Source: JBBROS01 sp043748985 (GTDB lineage Bacteria > Pseudomonadota > Alphaproteobacteria > Acetobacterales > Acetobacteraceae). From it: a DNA stretch of 14,802 nucleotides. The translations under genes and the position numbers were made by a program. The stretch spans positions 1 through 14,802 of the forward strand of contig JAYVEG010000116.1 in the NCBI GenBank assembly GCA_043748985.1. Reading direction: 5' to 3'. Below the pieces are notes generated by a model, which was given only the letters and a program-made list of their open reading frames with translations, was not told where the DNA came from and made no database searches. This document shows, piece by piece, positions 7,377 to 14,372 of this stretch (positions within the stretch are counted from its first letter, which is position 1; each line of letters begins with the position of its first letter).

Positions 7377-7550
7377 ATGGCAGAGAACGATCCCAGCCTC
7401 GCCCCCCGGCCTGGCATGACGCCGGCCGCCGAAGCCGAACGGCAAGCCCGGCTGGAGCGGGAAGCAGCCGCCCTGCGCGCCAACCTGCGACGTCGAAAGG
7501 AACAGGTCCGGACCAAGACCTCCCAGGAACCCGACGCATTCACAGATTAA
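7377..7550 (+). CDS. Small basic conserved-looking protein of unknown function (57 aa)
   Basis: The frame encodes 57 residues. An acidic/proline-rich head (MAENDPSLAPRPG) is followed by an alanine- and arginine-rich amphipathic helix, AAEAERQARLEREAAALRAN (about 17-36), then LRRRKEQVRTK. Such a heptad-like, strongly charged helix ending in LRRRK is seen in many small proteins of this bacterial group, but I do not recognise a named family. ATG at 7377 has no clear ribosome site; Met14 is an alternative start. The frame is open further upstream to 7098, but that part lies antisense to the marR-type gene and looks spurious. It faces away from that regulator, with 93 bases between the starts. A hairpin with a T run follows the stop. 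No function can be assigned. Confidence 0.6.
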   Translation: MAENDPSLAPRPGMTPAAEAERQARLEREAAALRANLRRRKEQVRTKTSQEPDAFTD

Positions 7551-7605
7551 CGGTAACGGACCCGTGTGCTCCGGCGTTAACGCAGGTATTTTTTGATGCG
7601 TTTTT
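7547..7605 (+). terminator. Overlapping hairpins with T runs downstream of the 57-aa gene (possible terminator)
   Basis: Hairpin A pairs TTAACG (7547-7552) with CGTTAA (7575-7580) and, after a short interior loop, CGGA (7557-7560) with TCCG (7570-7573). Six Ts follow at 7589-7594. Hairpin B pairs AACGCA (7579-7584) with TGCGTT (7597-7602) and runs into Ts at 7601-7605. The two share bases 7579-7580, so they compete only slightly; B's loop contains A's T run. Either could end transcription of the 57-aa gene. The stems are short and moderate in GC, so efficiency is uncertain. Confidence 0.45.
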
Positions 7606-7703
7606 ACGGCTTTGTTTACTTCGGTATTTCTACGATCCATGTCTGAATCCAACGGTCGCGCTGCGCAGTGCAGCGTCCTTGGCATCCTGGGAAAGGGACC
7701 AGA
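7606..7703 (+). other. AT-richer leader before the small membrane protein gene
   Basis: This intergenic stretch is clearly less GC-rich than its surroundings up to about 7640 and could hold a promoter for the genes that follow, but I find no convincing -35/-10 pair. A perfect six-base stem, CGCTGC (7659-7664) with GCAGCG (7670-7675) around a five-base loop, lies about 28 bases before the next start. No T run follows it, so it is not a terminator; it may be a leader structure. Confidence 0.3.
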
Positions 7704-7820
7704 ATGGTCCACATCGGTTACGGTCCAGCCCTCGGCCTCCTCTTGGCCTCGGCAACGAGCCTCATGCTCTGGGTCGGCCTGGTTCAGGTCGCCCGCTGGA
7801 CCGCACACGCCCTCTTCTAG
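7704..7820 (+). CDS. Putative small single-pass membrane protein (38 aa)
   Basis: A 38-codon frame encodes MVHIGYGPALGLLLASATSL followed by a continuing hydrophobic stretch with MLWVGLVQVARW and the ending TAHALF. Residues about 8-30 form one uninterrupted hydrophobic helix long enough to cross the membrane, with Arg31 just after it. ATG at 7704 is preceded by AAAGGGA at 7692-7698, five bases away, one of the better ribosome sites in the window. The stop TAG is at 7818-7820. It lies between the 57-aa gene and dcd on the same strand, 107 bases before dcd. I do not recognise a family. The size makes chance a real alternative; the ribosome site and clean membrane helix argue for a gene. Confidence 0.5.
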   Translation: MVHIGYGPALGLLLASATSLMLWVGLVQVARWTAHALF

Positions 7821-7927
7821 CCCCATACCAGACGGACCCGGCGCGCACCGTTTGCTCCCGCGAACGCCGTAGGGTAGGACCGCCCCGATGCCCGGCCCAA
7901 CAGCACGGCCGGCCGCCAGAGGTGCCC

Positions 7928-8482
7928 ATGCCCGTGATGCCCGACCACTGGATCCGCCGCATGGCGATAGACCAGGCCATGATCGACCCCTTCGTCGAAA
8001 CCCAAAAGCGCGACGGCGTCATCAGCTATGGACTCTCAAGCTACGGCTACGACGCCCGCGTCGCCGACGATTTCCGCATCTTCACCAATGTCGACAGCGC
8101 CATCGTCGACCCGAAATCCTTCTCGCCGGACAGCTTCGTCACCCGCAAGGGCCCGGCCTGCATCATCCCCCCCAACTCCTTCGCCCTCGCCCACACCGTC
8201 GAATACTTCCGCATCCCCCGCGACATCCTCGTCATCTGCCTCGGCAAAAGCACCTACGCCCGCTGCGGCATTATCGTGAACGTGACCCCGCTGGAGCCGG
8301 AATGGGAAGGCCAGGTCACGATCGAGATCAGCAACACCACCCCCCTGCCCGCCCGAATCTACGCCCATGAAGGAATTTGCCAGTTCCTCTTCCTGAAGGG
8401 TGATTCCGCGCCAGAGGTCAGCTATGCTGACAAAGCGGGCAAATACATGGGCCAGCGCGGCGTTTCTCTCCCAAGGATGTAA
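7928..8482 (+). CDS. dcd: dCTP deaminase
   Basis: This 184-residue cytosolic enzyme deaminates dCTP to dUTP, feeding dTMP synthesis through dUTPase. It closely follows the alphaproteobacterial form: DGVISYGLSSYGYDARVADD (about 29-48), PPNSFALAHTVEYFRIP (81-97), the triphosphate-binding GKSTYARCGI (106-115, with Ser108 and Arg112), and PEWEGQVTIEISN (124-136), in which Glu133 is the general base equivalent to Glu138 of the E. coli enzyme. SYADKAGKYMGQRGV at the C-terminus is the lid that closes over the nucleotide. Length fits the family (about 185-193). The start MPVMPDHWIRRMA at 7928 matches relatives and has AGAGG five bases upstream; the long open extension to 7361 is not coding. It is followed by murA on the same strand, 46 bases on. 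Confidence 0.96.
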   Translation: MPVMPDHWIRRMAIDQAMIDPFVETQKRDGVISYGLSSYGYDARVADDFRIFTNVDSAIVDPKSFSPDSFVTRKGPACIIPPNSFALAHTVEYFRIPRDILVICLGKSTYARCGIIVNVTPLEPEWEGQVTIEISNTTPLPARIYAHEGICQFLFLKGDSAPEVSYADKAGKYMGQRGVSLPRM

Positions 8483-8528
8483 GATGCACCTCGATCCGGC
8501 CCTCAAGCTGTCTGCAAGGACCACCACC

Positions 8529-9782
8529 ATGGACCGCATCCGTATCCGCGGCGGCAAACCGCTCCAGGGCCGCATCACGATCGGCGGCGCCAAGAACGCC
8601 GCCCTGCCCCTGATGGCCGCTGGCATGCTGACGGACGACCGCCTGGTCCTGGACCGCGTGCCCCGTCTGGCCGATATCGCGACAATGACCGCGCTGGTGT
8701 CCCAGCACGGCTGCGCGGTCGAGCCCGAGGGCCGCACCCTCTCGATCGGCGGCGCCATCACCAATACCGAGGCGCCCTACGACATCGTCCGCAAGATGCG
8801 CGCCTCCATCCTCGTGCTCGGCCCCCTGCTCGCCCGCATGCGAGAGGCGCGGGTCTCGCTTCCCGGCGGCTGCGCCATCGGCACCCGGCCCGTCGACCTG
8901 CACCTCAAAGGCCTGGAGCAGATGGGCGCCACCATCGTGCTCGACGGCGGCTACGTGAATGCCACCGTGCCCAAGGGCCTGCATGGCGCCCACATCGTCC
9001 TGCCCTTCGCCTCCGTCGGCGCCACCGAAAACCTCCTGATGGCCGCAACCCTCGCCGACGGCCAGACAATCCTCGCCAACGCCGCCCGCGAGCCCGAGAT
9101 CGGAGATCTCGCCGCCTGCCTCATCGCCATGGGCGCAAAGATCGAAGGCGTCGGAACCGACCGCATGATCATCGAGGGCGTCAAATCCCTGCACGGCGCA
9201 AACCACCCGATCGTCGCCGACCGTATCGAAACCGGCACCTACGCCTGCGCCGTCGCCATCACCGGCGGCGAAGTCATGCTCGAAGGCGCCCAATCGACCC
9301 ATCTCGGCGCCCTGATCCACGCATTGATCGAGGCCGGCTGCGAAATCGACGAGGTCGATGACGGCCTCCGCGTGCGCCGCGTCGACGGCCTCCGCGGAAT
9401 CGACGCCATGACCGAGCCCTACCCCGGCTTCCCGACCGACATGCAGGCCCAGTTCATGGCCGTGATGTCCGTCGCCGAGGGCGCATCGATGGTCACGGAG
9501 ACGATCTTCGAAAATCGCTTCATGCACGTGCCGGAACTGAACCGCATGGGCGCCCGCATCAACGTCCACGGAACCTCGGCCATCATCCGCGGCGTCGCAA
9601 GCCTCTCGGGCGCCCCCGTAATGGCAACCGACCTGCGCGCCTCCGTATCCCTGGTCCTGGCCGGCCTCGCCGCCCGGGGCGAGACGGTGGTGAACCGCGT
9701 CTACCACCTGGACCGCGGCTACGAGGCGCTGGAAGCCAAGCTGGCAGCGTGCGGCGCCTCCATCGAGCGCGTTGGCGGGTAA
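8529..9782 (+). CDS. murA: UDP-N-acetylglucosamine 1-carboxyvinyltransferase MurA
   Basis: This 417-residue cytosolic enzyme catalyses the first committed step of peptidoglycan synthesis, moving enolpyruvate from PEP to UDP-GlcNAc. Lys22 and Asn23 lie in GGAKNAALPL. The catalytic loop VSLPGGCAIGTRPVDLHLKG carries Cys115 at exactly the E. coli position, so the fosfomycin target cysteine is present and no intrinsic Cys-to-Asp resistance is seen. TDMQAQF holds the conserved catalytic Asp (Asp305 in E. coli), and DLRAS holds the PEP-binding Arg near residue 395. Length equals the family norm (about 419). ATG at 8529 has AAGGA eight bases upstream and begins MDRIRIRGG as in relatives. An in-frame ATG at 8484, also with AAGGA, would add 15 residues. 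The gene follows dcd by 46 bases and is probably cotranscribed with it. Confidence 0.97.
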   Translation: MDRIRIRGGKPLQGRITIGGAKNAALPLMAAGMLTDDRLVLDRVPRLADIATMTALVSQHGCAVEPEGRTLSIGGAITNTEAPYDIVRKMRASILVLGPLLARMREARVSLPGGCAIGTRPVDLHLKGLEQMGATIVLDGGYVNATVPKGLHGAHIVLPFASVGATENLLMAATLADGQTILANAAREPEIGDLAACLIAMGAKIEGVGTDRMIIEGVKSLHGANHPIVADRIETGTYACAVAITGGEVMLEGAQSTHLGALIHALIEAGCEIDEVDDGLRVRRVDGLRGIDAMTEPYPGFPTDMQAQFMAVMSVAEGASMVTETIFENRFMHVPELNRMGARINVHGTSAIIRGVASLSGAPVMATDLRASVSLVLAGLAARGETVVNRVYHLDRGYEALEAKLAACGASIERVGG

Positions 9783-9795
9783 CGCCCACGACATC

Positions 9796-9826
9796 AAAAA
9801 AACCGTCATCCGCCGGCGCGTGTCGG
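9796..9826 (-). terminator. Weak intrinsic-terminator-like hairpin ending leftward transcription
   Basis: On the minus strand, CCGACA (9826-9821) can pair with TGACGG (9808-9803) with one A-A mismatch. The loop includes the self-complementary CGCCGGCG (9811-9818). Seven Ts follow (9802-9796 read on that strand). It sits 40 bases after the stop of the NDH-2-like remnant and 184 bases after pqiC, facing the right way to end that operon before it runs into murA. The stem is short, so this is tentative. Confidence 0.4.
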
Positions 9827-9865
9827 CAGTTCGGAGGACATAGGCTCCAGGGTTCGCGCGCCAGG

Positions 9866-9982
9866 TCAATCTGTCCGGGTGATCAGCCGGATGCCGCGCC
9901 AGAAGGTCAGGTAGGCCCACAGCCATTCGAACAGCACGGTCGGTCGGTTGCGGCCCGGGCGGCGGAAATGCCCGCTCAACAT
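9866..9982 (-). pseudogene. C-terminal remnant of a type II NADH dehydrogenase (NDH-2)
   Basis: A 38-codon frame directly downstream of pqiC encodes MLSGHFRRPGRNRPTVLFEW continuing as LWAYLTFWRGIRLITRTD. The part from GRNR to RLIT closely resembles the extreme C-terminus of NDH-2 enzymes (typically FRNR..VL..W.WSYLTF.RG.RLITG), the amphipathic tail that ties this NADH:quinone oxidoreductase to the inner membrane. Nothing of the FAD or NADH domains is present: upstream in the same frame lie only nine further codons and then the pqiC stop. No ribosome site precedes the ATG at 9982. The simplest reading is a 3' relic left by a deletion that brought pqiABC next to it. A small independent membrane-associated protein cotranscribed with pqiC is the alternative. 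The resemblance is from memory of the family motif, not a search. Confidence 0.55.
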
Positions 9983-10009
9983 GGTTTCGATGCCCAGAGG
10001 CCGATCCCG

Positions 10010-10573
10010 CTAGGCCCTCAACAGCGGCACGATCTGGTCCGCAAGCTGGCCCAGCGCCGCACTCATCGCCGCAACCAGATCGGTCGACGTCGCACCCACA
10101 GGCGTCACCAGCAGCCGGACCGCCCGCGCATTTGCCGCCCCCCGGTTGCGCGCCCTGCTCGCCGCCACCTGTGCCAGCACAACCACCTGGCCCGAGGCAT
10201 CCGCGTCGAACCGCTGCAGATCGATCTCCAGCGTGGCATCCGGGTCCACAGAGATGGAGCCCGAAGACGTGAACACGCTCGTCCCCGGCATCCGCAGGTT
10301 CAAATCCTCGGCCAGCACCCGCGCGACCAGATTGCCCAGCGGCTCCCCCCACCGCTCGTTGGACCCGATGGCAAGACGGTAATCGGCGCTGTTCCGCACG
10401 ATCTCGGGACGGTCCAGATAGCCGGCCAGGCCAATGCGACGAAGCTCCACGATCCTCGGTCCCCCGGCAACGACGGGGCCTGGCAAGGCGCGCAGGGTAA
10501 AGTAGTTGGGTTCCGGCGACGCGCAGCCCGCCATAAGGGCCGGGAGCGCAAGGAAAAGGCGGCGGTTCATCAT
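10010..10573 (-). CDS. pqiC: PqiC outer-membrane lipoprotein (ABC-type transport auxiliary lipoprotein)
   Basis: This 187-residue lipoprotein has a basic start (MMNRRLFLALPALMAGCASP), a hydrophobic h-region and a lipobox, LMAGC, with Cys17 as the lipidated residue. Met at -3 is tolerable but not the commonest. Ala at +2 predicts sorting to the outer membrane. The mature part matches the PqiC/YmbA family: YFTLRALPGP near the start, IGLAGYLDRPEIV, then RWGEPLGNLVARVLAEDLNL. By family knowledge PqiC forms an outer-membrane ring that docks on the PqiB needle, completing a periplasm-spanning lipid path. ATG at 10573 overlaps the pqiB stop as ATGA, and a second ATG follows at once. The pqiB end supplies GGGGTGA as ribosome site. 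Length equals E. coli PqiC (about 187). Confidence 0.9.
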   Translation of the reverse strand: MMNRRLFLALPALMAGCASPEPNYFTLRALPGPVVAGGPRIVELRRIGLAGYLDRPEIVRNSADYRLAIGSNERWGEPLGNLVARVLAEDLNLRMPGTSVFTSSGSISVDPDATLEIDLQRFDADASGQVVVLAQVAASRARNRGAANARAVRLLVTPVGATSTDLVAAMSAALGQLADQIVPLLRA

Positions 10574-12195
10574 CGTGTCACCCCATAATCCGCACGCCCG
10601 CGCACCAGGGCCTCGGGGTGTCGATCCAGGTAGTCGGCCAGCAACCGTATGGACCGGGCGGTGTCGCCAACCTGCACCATCGCCCGTTCCAGCTCGCGGT
10701 TGAACTGGCTGTCCTTGCCATAGCTGGCATCCAGCGACCCCACGGCCCGGCCCGCCTTCGCCACCGCGTCCTGCAGCCCCGCCATCAGCGCCGGCAGACG
10801 TGCCAGCACCGGCGACAGGCCGCTGTCGGCCTTGCGCGCCAGCTCCTGTACACTGCCCATCGCCCCGCTGGCGGACCGCAGCGTGGTATTCAAATTCGTC
10901 CCGATCTCGTCGATCGGCACGCGATTGAGCTTGCTGGCGATGTCGCTGACGCTGGACAAGATATTGTCCAACCCGCCATTGATGCTGGGAATGACATAGG
11001 CGTCCCCATCCCGGATCAGCTCTGCCGCGGGTGCGCCCGGCAGGAACGTAAGCGACAAAGCCTTCGCACCGGTCAGATAGCTGGTCGTCTGCAACTGCGT
11101 GCGCATGCCCCGCTGCACCAGCTTCCGGGCGATCTCGATCGGGTCGCCTTGCGCCTTGTCGTCCTGGATGCGTTCCAGCTGGATCTCGAACCGGACGCGA
11201 ACCCGGGCATGCACGGTCGCAGGATCGAAGTCGAGCGCGACCTCCGAAACAGTGCCGATCTGCTGCCCGAAGAACTGCACCGGGTCGCCACGGCTAAGGC
11301 CGCTGACATCGCTCTCGAAATACGACACGAACGGCTGCCGGGTCTTGAAGCCTGCGGCCTGCGCTTCCTGGTAGTTGCCATACAACGGAAACTCGGTCCC
11401 GTCGGCCAGCTGCTTCGCGTCCGGCCGGTTGCGCGGGGTGTCGAACGCCACACCGCCCGACAGGACCGCCTGAAGGCTCGCGATCTCGACATGCACGCCC
11501 CCCGCCCCGACATTCACGGACAGGCCCGAGGCGTTCCAGAAATGCGTGCCCTCGCGAACGAAGCCATCATAAGGCGAGCGTACGAACACCGTGACGGTGA
11601 CGGGGCCATCGCCATTGCCGATGTCGTAGCCCAGCACCTCGCCCACCGTGATGTCGCGCCAGAACACGGGCGCCCCCGCAGACAGGCTACCCAGCCGGTT
11701 CGCCTTGATCTTGAAGATCTTGCCGGGCTCGCCAGAGCGCACGCCGGGCGGGTTCTCCAGCCCGGTGAAATCCCGGCGCGCGGCGCCATCGCGGCCGCCG
11801 GGGTCCATCTCGATATAGCTGCCGGAGACAAGCGTCTCGAGCCCCGAGATGCTGCCGGAACTCAGCCGCGCGCGAACCACCCAGAACCGGGTCCGGGCGG
11901 TCAGATAAGGCTCAGCCTCCTTGCGCATGCGGATGGCCACACGGACGTTCTGCAGGTCGTCGGTCAAACGAACCTCTTCGACCTGACCCAGCTCCACCGC
12001 CTTGTGCCGTACCCGTGTCTGCCCAGCCACCAACCCGTCCCCGGTCTTCCAGGTGATCGTGACCAGCGGGCCCTCGGACCGGACCGTGCGGATACCGACA
12101 TACGCGGCAATCGCCAGCGCGATGATGGGAATGACCCAAACCAGAGAAAATCGGCTGCGACGAACCTTCGCAGTCGGGCGGGAATCGTCGCTCAT
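10570..12195 (-). CDS. pqiB: PqiB, MCE-domain periplasm-spanning lipid transport protein
   Basis: This 541-residue protein (E. coli PqiB is 546) begins with a short cytoplasmic part, one membrane helix (FSLVWVIPIIALAIAAYVGI, about 16-35) and then three MCE domains. MCE domain 1 runs from about 44, with GPLVTITWKTGDGLVAGQT at its start. Domain 2 lies around 160-225, with ANRLGSLSAGAPVFWRDITV. Domain 3 lies around 285-390, with FVSYFESDVSGLSRGDPVQF and GQQIGTVSEVALDFD. The C-terminal 110 or so residues are helical (NRVPIDEIGTNLNTTLRSAS onward), matching the coiled-coil needle. By family it forms hexameric rings with a central channel carrying lipid between the membranes. Three MCE domains mean PqiB, not the seven-domain LetB. 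ATG at 12195 overlaps the pqiA stop as ATGA. The longer open frame to 12408 runs antisense-like through pqiA and is rejected. Confidence 0.93.
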   Translation of the reverse strand: MSDDSRPTAKVRRSRFSLVWVIPIIALAIAAYVGIRTVRSEGPLVTITWKTGDGLVAGQTRVRHKAVELGQVEEVRLTDDLQNVRVAIRMRKEAEPYLTARTRFWVVRARLSSGSISGLETLVSGSYIEMDPGGRDGAARRDFTGLENPPGVRSGEPGKIFKIKANRLGSLSAGAPVFWRDITVGEVLGYDIGNGDGPVTVTVFVRSPYDGFVREGTHFWNASGLSVNVGAGGVHVEIASLQAVLSGGVAFDTPRNRPDAKQLADGTEFPLYGNYQEAQAAGFKTRQPFVSYFESDVSGLSRGDPVQFFGQQIGTVSEVALDFDPATVHARVRVRFEIQLERIQDDKAQGDPIEIARKLVQRGMRTQLQTTSYLTGAKALSLTFLPGAPAAELIRDGDAYVIPSINGGLDNILSSVSDIASKLNRVPIDEIGTNLNTTLRSASGAMGSVQELARKADSGLSPVLARLPALMAGLQDAVAKAGRAVGSLDASYGKDSQFNRELERAMVQVGDTARSIRLLADYLDRHPEALVRGRADYGVTR

Positions 12196-13463
12196 GCAGA
12201 AGCAGCCTGGATGGGGGCCGGTGCAGCCTCGCTTTGCTCGGCAGCGTCCCACATCAGCCGGGGATCGAAGCTGAGTGCTGCCAGCATGGTCAACACCACG
12301 ACGCAGGCAAAGGCAACCGCCCCCCAATCGGGGGTGACCGAAGCCAGCGCCCCCATGCGGACAAGCGCGGTGAGAATGGAGATCATGAACACGTCGATCA
12401 TGGACCACCGGCCGATGAAGTCCACCAGCCGGAAGATGCGCGCCCGGTCATGCAGGCGCGCCGCACTGCGCCGCTGCGTCATGATCAACAGCGTGCCGAG
12501 ACCCACCAGCTTTAGCATTGGCACCAGGATGCTGGCGACGAACACCAGGGCCGCCAACGGCCACATGCGATATTCGATCAACTCGACCACGCCACCGACG
12601 ATCGTGCTCGGCGTACCCTTCCCAAGCCGTATGACAGTCATCACCGGCAGCACGTTCGCAGGAATGTAAAGCAGTGCGGAGGCGATCAGCAGCGCCCAGG
12701 TGCGGGCGATGGCGTCAGGCTTGCGGTCCCGCAGCGGCGTGTCGCAACGCGGGCACGGATCGCCGTGATGACCATGAGAAACTTGGTCGCAGGTGTCGCA
12801 TCCAATGAGGGGCCCCCGCGTGGGACGCGCCGGCCGCCGCCCACCCCGCCGGGCGATCGACGCCCACAGCGCATCCTCGTCGAGCCAGCAATCGGCCCAG
12901 GCAGTCACGACCATCAGCGCACCCAACGCATACAGCCCGACCCCGATCTCCACAGTCGCAAGCGCCGCCAGCCGGGTGTAGGCAACGAACATCCCCAGCA
13001 TGAACACTTCGATCATCGCCCAGGGCCGCAGCACATGCCGCAGCTTGGCCATGAACACCAGCCAGGCATGGCTGAACCCACCCCGCAACCCGAAGATCAC
13101 CAGCACCGTCAGGAACAACCGCAGGAACGGCGCCAGCATGGTCGTGGTCAGCACCACGATCGCCAGCAGCGGCATATCCTGATTCTCGAATCCCACAGGA
13201 AGGCCGGCCAGACGGGTCGTCTGCTCCTGCCCGGCCAGGCGAAACCCCAGCATCGGCGAAATGATGGCGATCAGCAGCAGCACCAGCCCCGCCACGCTCA
13301 ACGCCGCCGTCGTGCTCAGGCTGTTGCGCCGCCGCCGCCGCAACAGCGCGCCGCACCGCGTACACTCCGCGACTCTGCCGGGACGCAGGCGCCCGATCCG
13401 CTGGAACAGGCCGCAATCCGGGCACTCCCGCAGGTGGGACAGGTGTTCGGACGTGACAGCCAT
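12192..13463 (-). CDS. pqiA: PqiA inner-membrane protein with two zinc ribbons
   Basis: This 423-residue integral membrane protein (E. coli PqiA is 417) is built from two repeated halves, each a zinc ribbon followed by about four membrane helices. Ribbon 1 has Cys14, Cys17, Cys34 and Cys37 (CPDC, CTRC); ribbon 2 has Cys222, Cys225, Cys237 and Cys240 (CDTC, CPRC). Helices with the family segments RPWAMIEVFMLGMFVAY and GRWSMIDVFMISIL end each half. By family knowledge it is the inner-membrane partner that loads or accepts lipid for the PqiB tunnel. ATG at 13463 (MAVTSEHL) places ribbon 1 as in relatives. It lacks a good ribosome site (GGAG lies about 16 bases away), and in-frame starts at 13520, 13514 or GTG 13553 would add up to 30 residues of non-family sequence. 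First gene of pqiABC, divergent from the GntR-type gene. Confidence 0.9.
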   Translation of the reverse strand: MAVTSEHLSHLRECPDCGLFQRIGRLRPGRVAECTRCGALLRRRRRNSLSTTAALSVAGLVLLLIAIISPMLGFRLAGQEQTTRLAGLPVGFENQDMPLLAIVVLTTTMLAPFLRLFLTVLVIFGLRGGFSHAWLVFMAKLRHVLRPWAMIEVFMLGMFVAYTRLAALATVEIGVGLYALGALMVVTAWADCWLDEDALWASIARRGGRRPARPTRGPLIGCDTCDQVSHGHHGDPCPRCDTPLRDRKPDAIARTWALLIASALLYIPANVLPVMTVIRLGKGTPSTIVGGVVELIEYRMWPLAALVFVASILVPMLKLVGLGTLLIMTQRRSAARLHDRARIFRLVDFIGRWSMIDVFMISILTALVRMGALASVTPDWGAVAFACVVVLTMLAALSFDPRLMWDAAEQSEAAPAPIQAASA

Positions 13464-13574
13464 AGCGGGAGAGAACGTGCTCCAGGACCAAGTGTTTCGT
13501 CTTGTGTCCCACATAGCCATACCACGGCTACGCGCCCGGCGGCACTCCCCCACGCCGAGGCATAAACATGAAGC

Positions 13575-13602
13575 TTGAAATATCAGACCTCAGTGCTACG
13601 GT
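13575..13602 (+). promoter_or_regulatory. Possible promoter of the GntR-type regulator
   Basis: TTGAAA (13575-13580) and TACGGT (13597-13602) are 16 bases apart. The first is a good -35 (five of six consensus bases), the second a poor -10 (three of six). Transcription would begin about 23 bases before the ATG at 13632, leaving room for the GGGAGG ribosome site. TGAAATATCA (13576-13585) overlapping the -35 box is symmetric at eight of ten positions and could be an operator. Only the boxes are seen; the function is inferred. Confidence 0.3.
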
Positions 13603-13631
13603 TCCCCCAAAGCAACGCCAGGGAGGCGCGC

Positions 13632-14330
13632 ATGTTGAACGACGCCGCAACCGGCGCCGCAGGCCTCGCACCTGTCGATCCATCGTTCCTGAAAAGCCTG
13701 CGCGAGCATGTCCACGACACGCTGCGCCGCGCGATCATCGCCGGGCAATTCCGCCCGGAACAGAAATTGAACGAGCGCCAACTCGCCGCAGCCCTGGGCG
13801 TGAGCACAACCCCGTTGAAGGAGGCGCTACGGCGGTTGGAAAGCGAAGGCCTCGTCCGCATCGAGGCCAGACGCGGCGTCTACGTCACCTTCAGCGCCGC
13901 ACAGGCCGAGGAAATGGCCCTGGCCCGCGCAGCACTCGAAAGCATGGTCGCCCGCCTCGCAGCCCGGCGCGCCACGCCCGACCAGGTCGCCGCCCTCCAA
14001 ACTACCGTCGCAGCCATGGCAGAAGCAACCGAGGCTGGCGACGTCGAACGGCTCATCCTGCTGAACGAAAGCTTCCACGGCGCCATCCACGACGCCTCCG
14101 GCTGCCACTATCTGCAGCGCCTGCTGGAAGCCCAGCGGATGTACGACCATGCCACCCGCGTCACCCTGCTGGGCGACGCAACCGAGCGCGGCTGCGCCCT
14201 GGAAGAGCATCGTCAGATCCTCGCAGCCCTCAGCGCCGCAGACCCCGACCGGGCAGAGCGCAGCATGCGCGACCACATCGTCCGCTCGGGCCAGCAGCAT
14301 GTCGCTTCGGTGTTTACCGAAGACGCTTGA
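13632..14330 (+). CDS. GntR-family transcriptional regulator, FadR/FCD subfamily
   Basis: This 232-residue regulator has an N-terminal winged helix (about 21-88): LREHVHDTLRRAIIAGQFRP, then LNERQLAAALGVSTTPLKEA (47-66), the recognition region, then LRRLESEGLVRIEARRGVYV. The all-helical FCD effector domain follows (about 90-225), with LLNESFHGAIHDASG, EEHRQILAAL and MRDHIVRSG supplying the Asn/His positions that hold a metal in this subfamily and help bind small organic acids. ATG at 13632 has GGGAGG six bases upstream; the longer frame to 13575 is unneeded. It is followed after 42 bases by a solute-binding protein gene on the same strand with no terminator between, so it probably controls the uptake operon that begins there. 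The effector cannot be told from sequence. It is divergent from pqiA. Confidence 0.92.
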   Translation: MLNDAATGAAGLAPVDPSFLKSLREHVHDTLRRAIIAGQFRPEQKLNERQLAAALGVSTTPLKEALRRLESEGLVRIEARRGVYVTFSAAQAEEMALARAALESMVARLAARRATPDQVAALQTTVAAMAEATEAGDVERLILLNESFHGAIHDASGCHYLQRLLEAQRMYDHATRVTLLGDATERGCALEEHRQILAALSAADPDRAERSMRDHIVRSGQQHVASVFTEDA

Positions 14331-14372
14331 CGCCCACGCTAAAAAACTCAACCAAAACAAGGGAAACGACGA

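Noticed and set aside
7612..7872. Plus-strand 86-codon frame overlapping the small membrane protein
   Set aside because: Ser/Pro-rich low-complexity translation, no ribosome site; the overlapping 38-codon frame has a better start and a coherent membrane helix.
7851..7879. TTGCTC ... TAGGAC as a promoter for dcd
   Set aside because: Both boxes match consensus at only about three positions; expected by chance.
8418..10352. Long minus-strand open frame (about 640 codons) antisense to dcd end, murA and beyond
   Set aside because: It is Gly/Ala/Arg/His-rich with no domain, spans several unrelated units and lies opposite the certain murA gene; it is a codon-bias shadow in GC-rich DNA.
10618..12669. 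Plus-strand open frame of about 680 codons antisense to pqiB/pqiA
   Set aside because: Arg/His/Pro-rich translation without recognisable motifs, opposite clearly conserved pqi genes.
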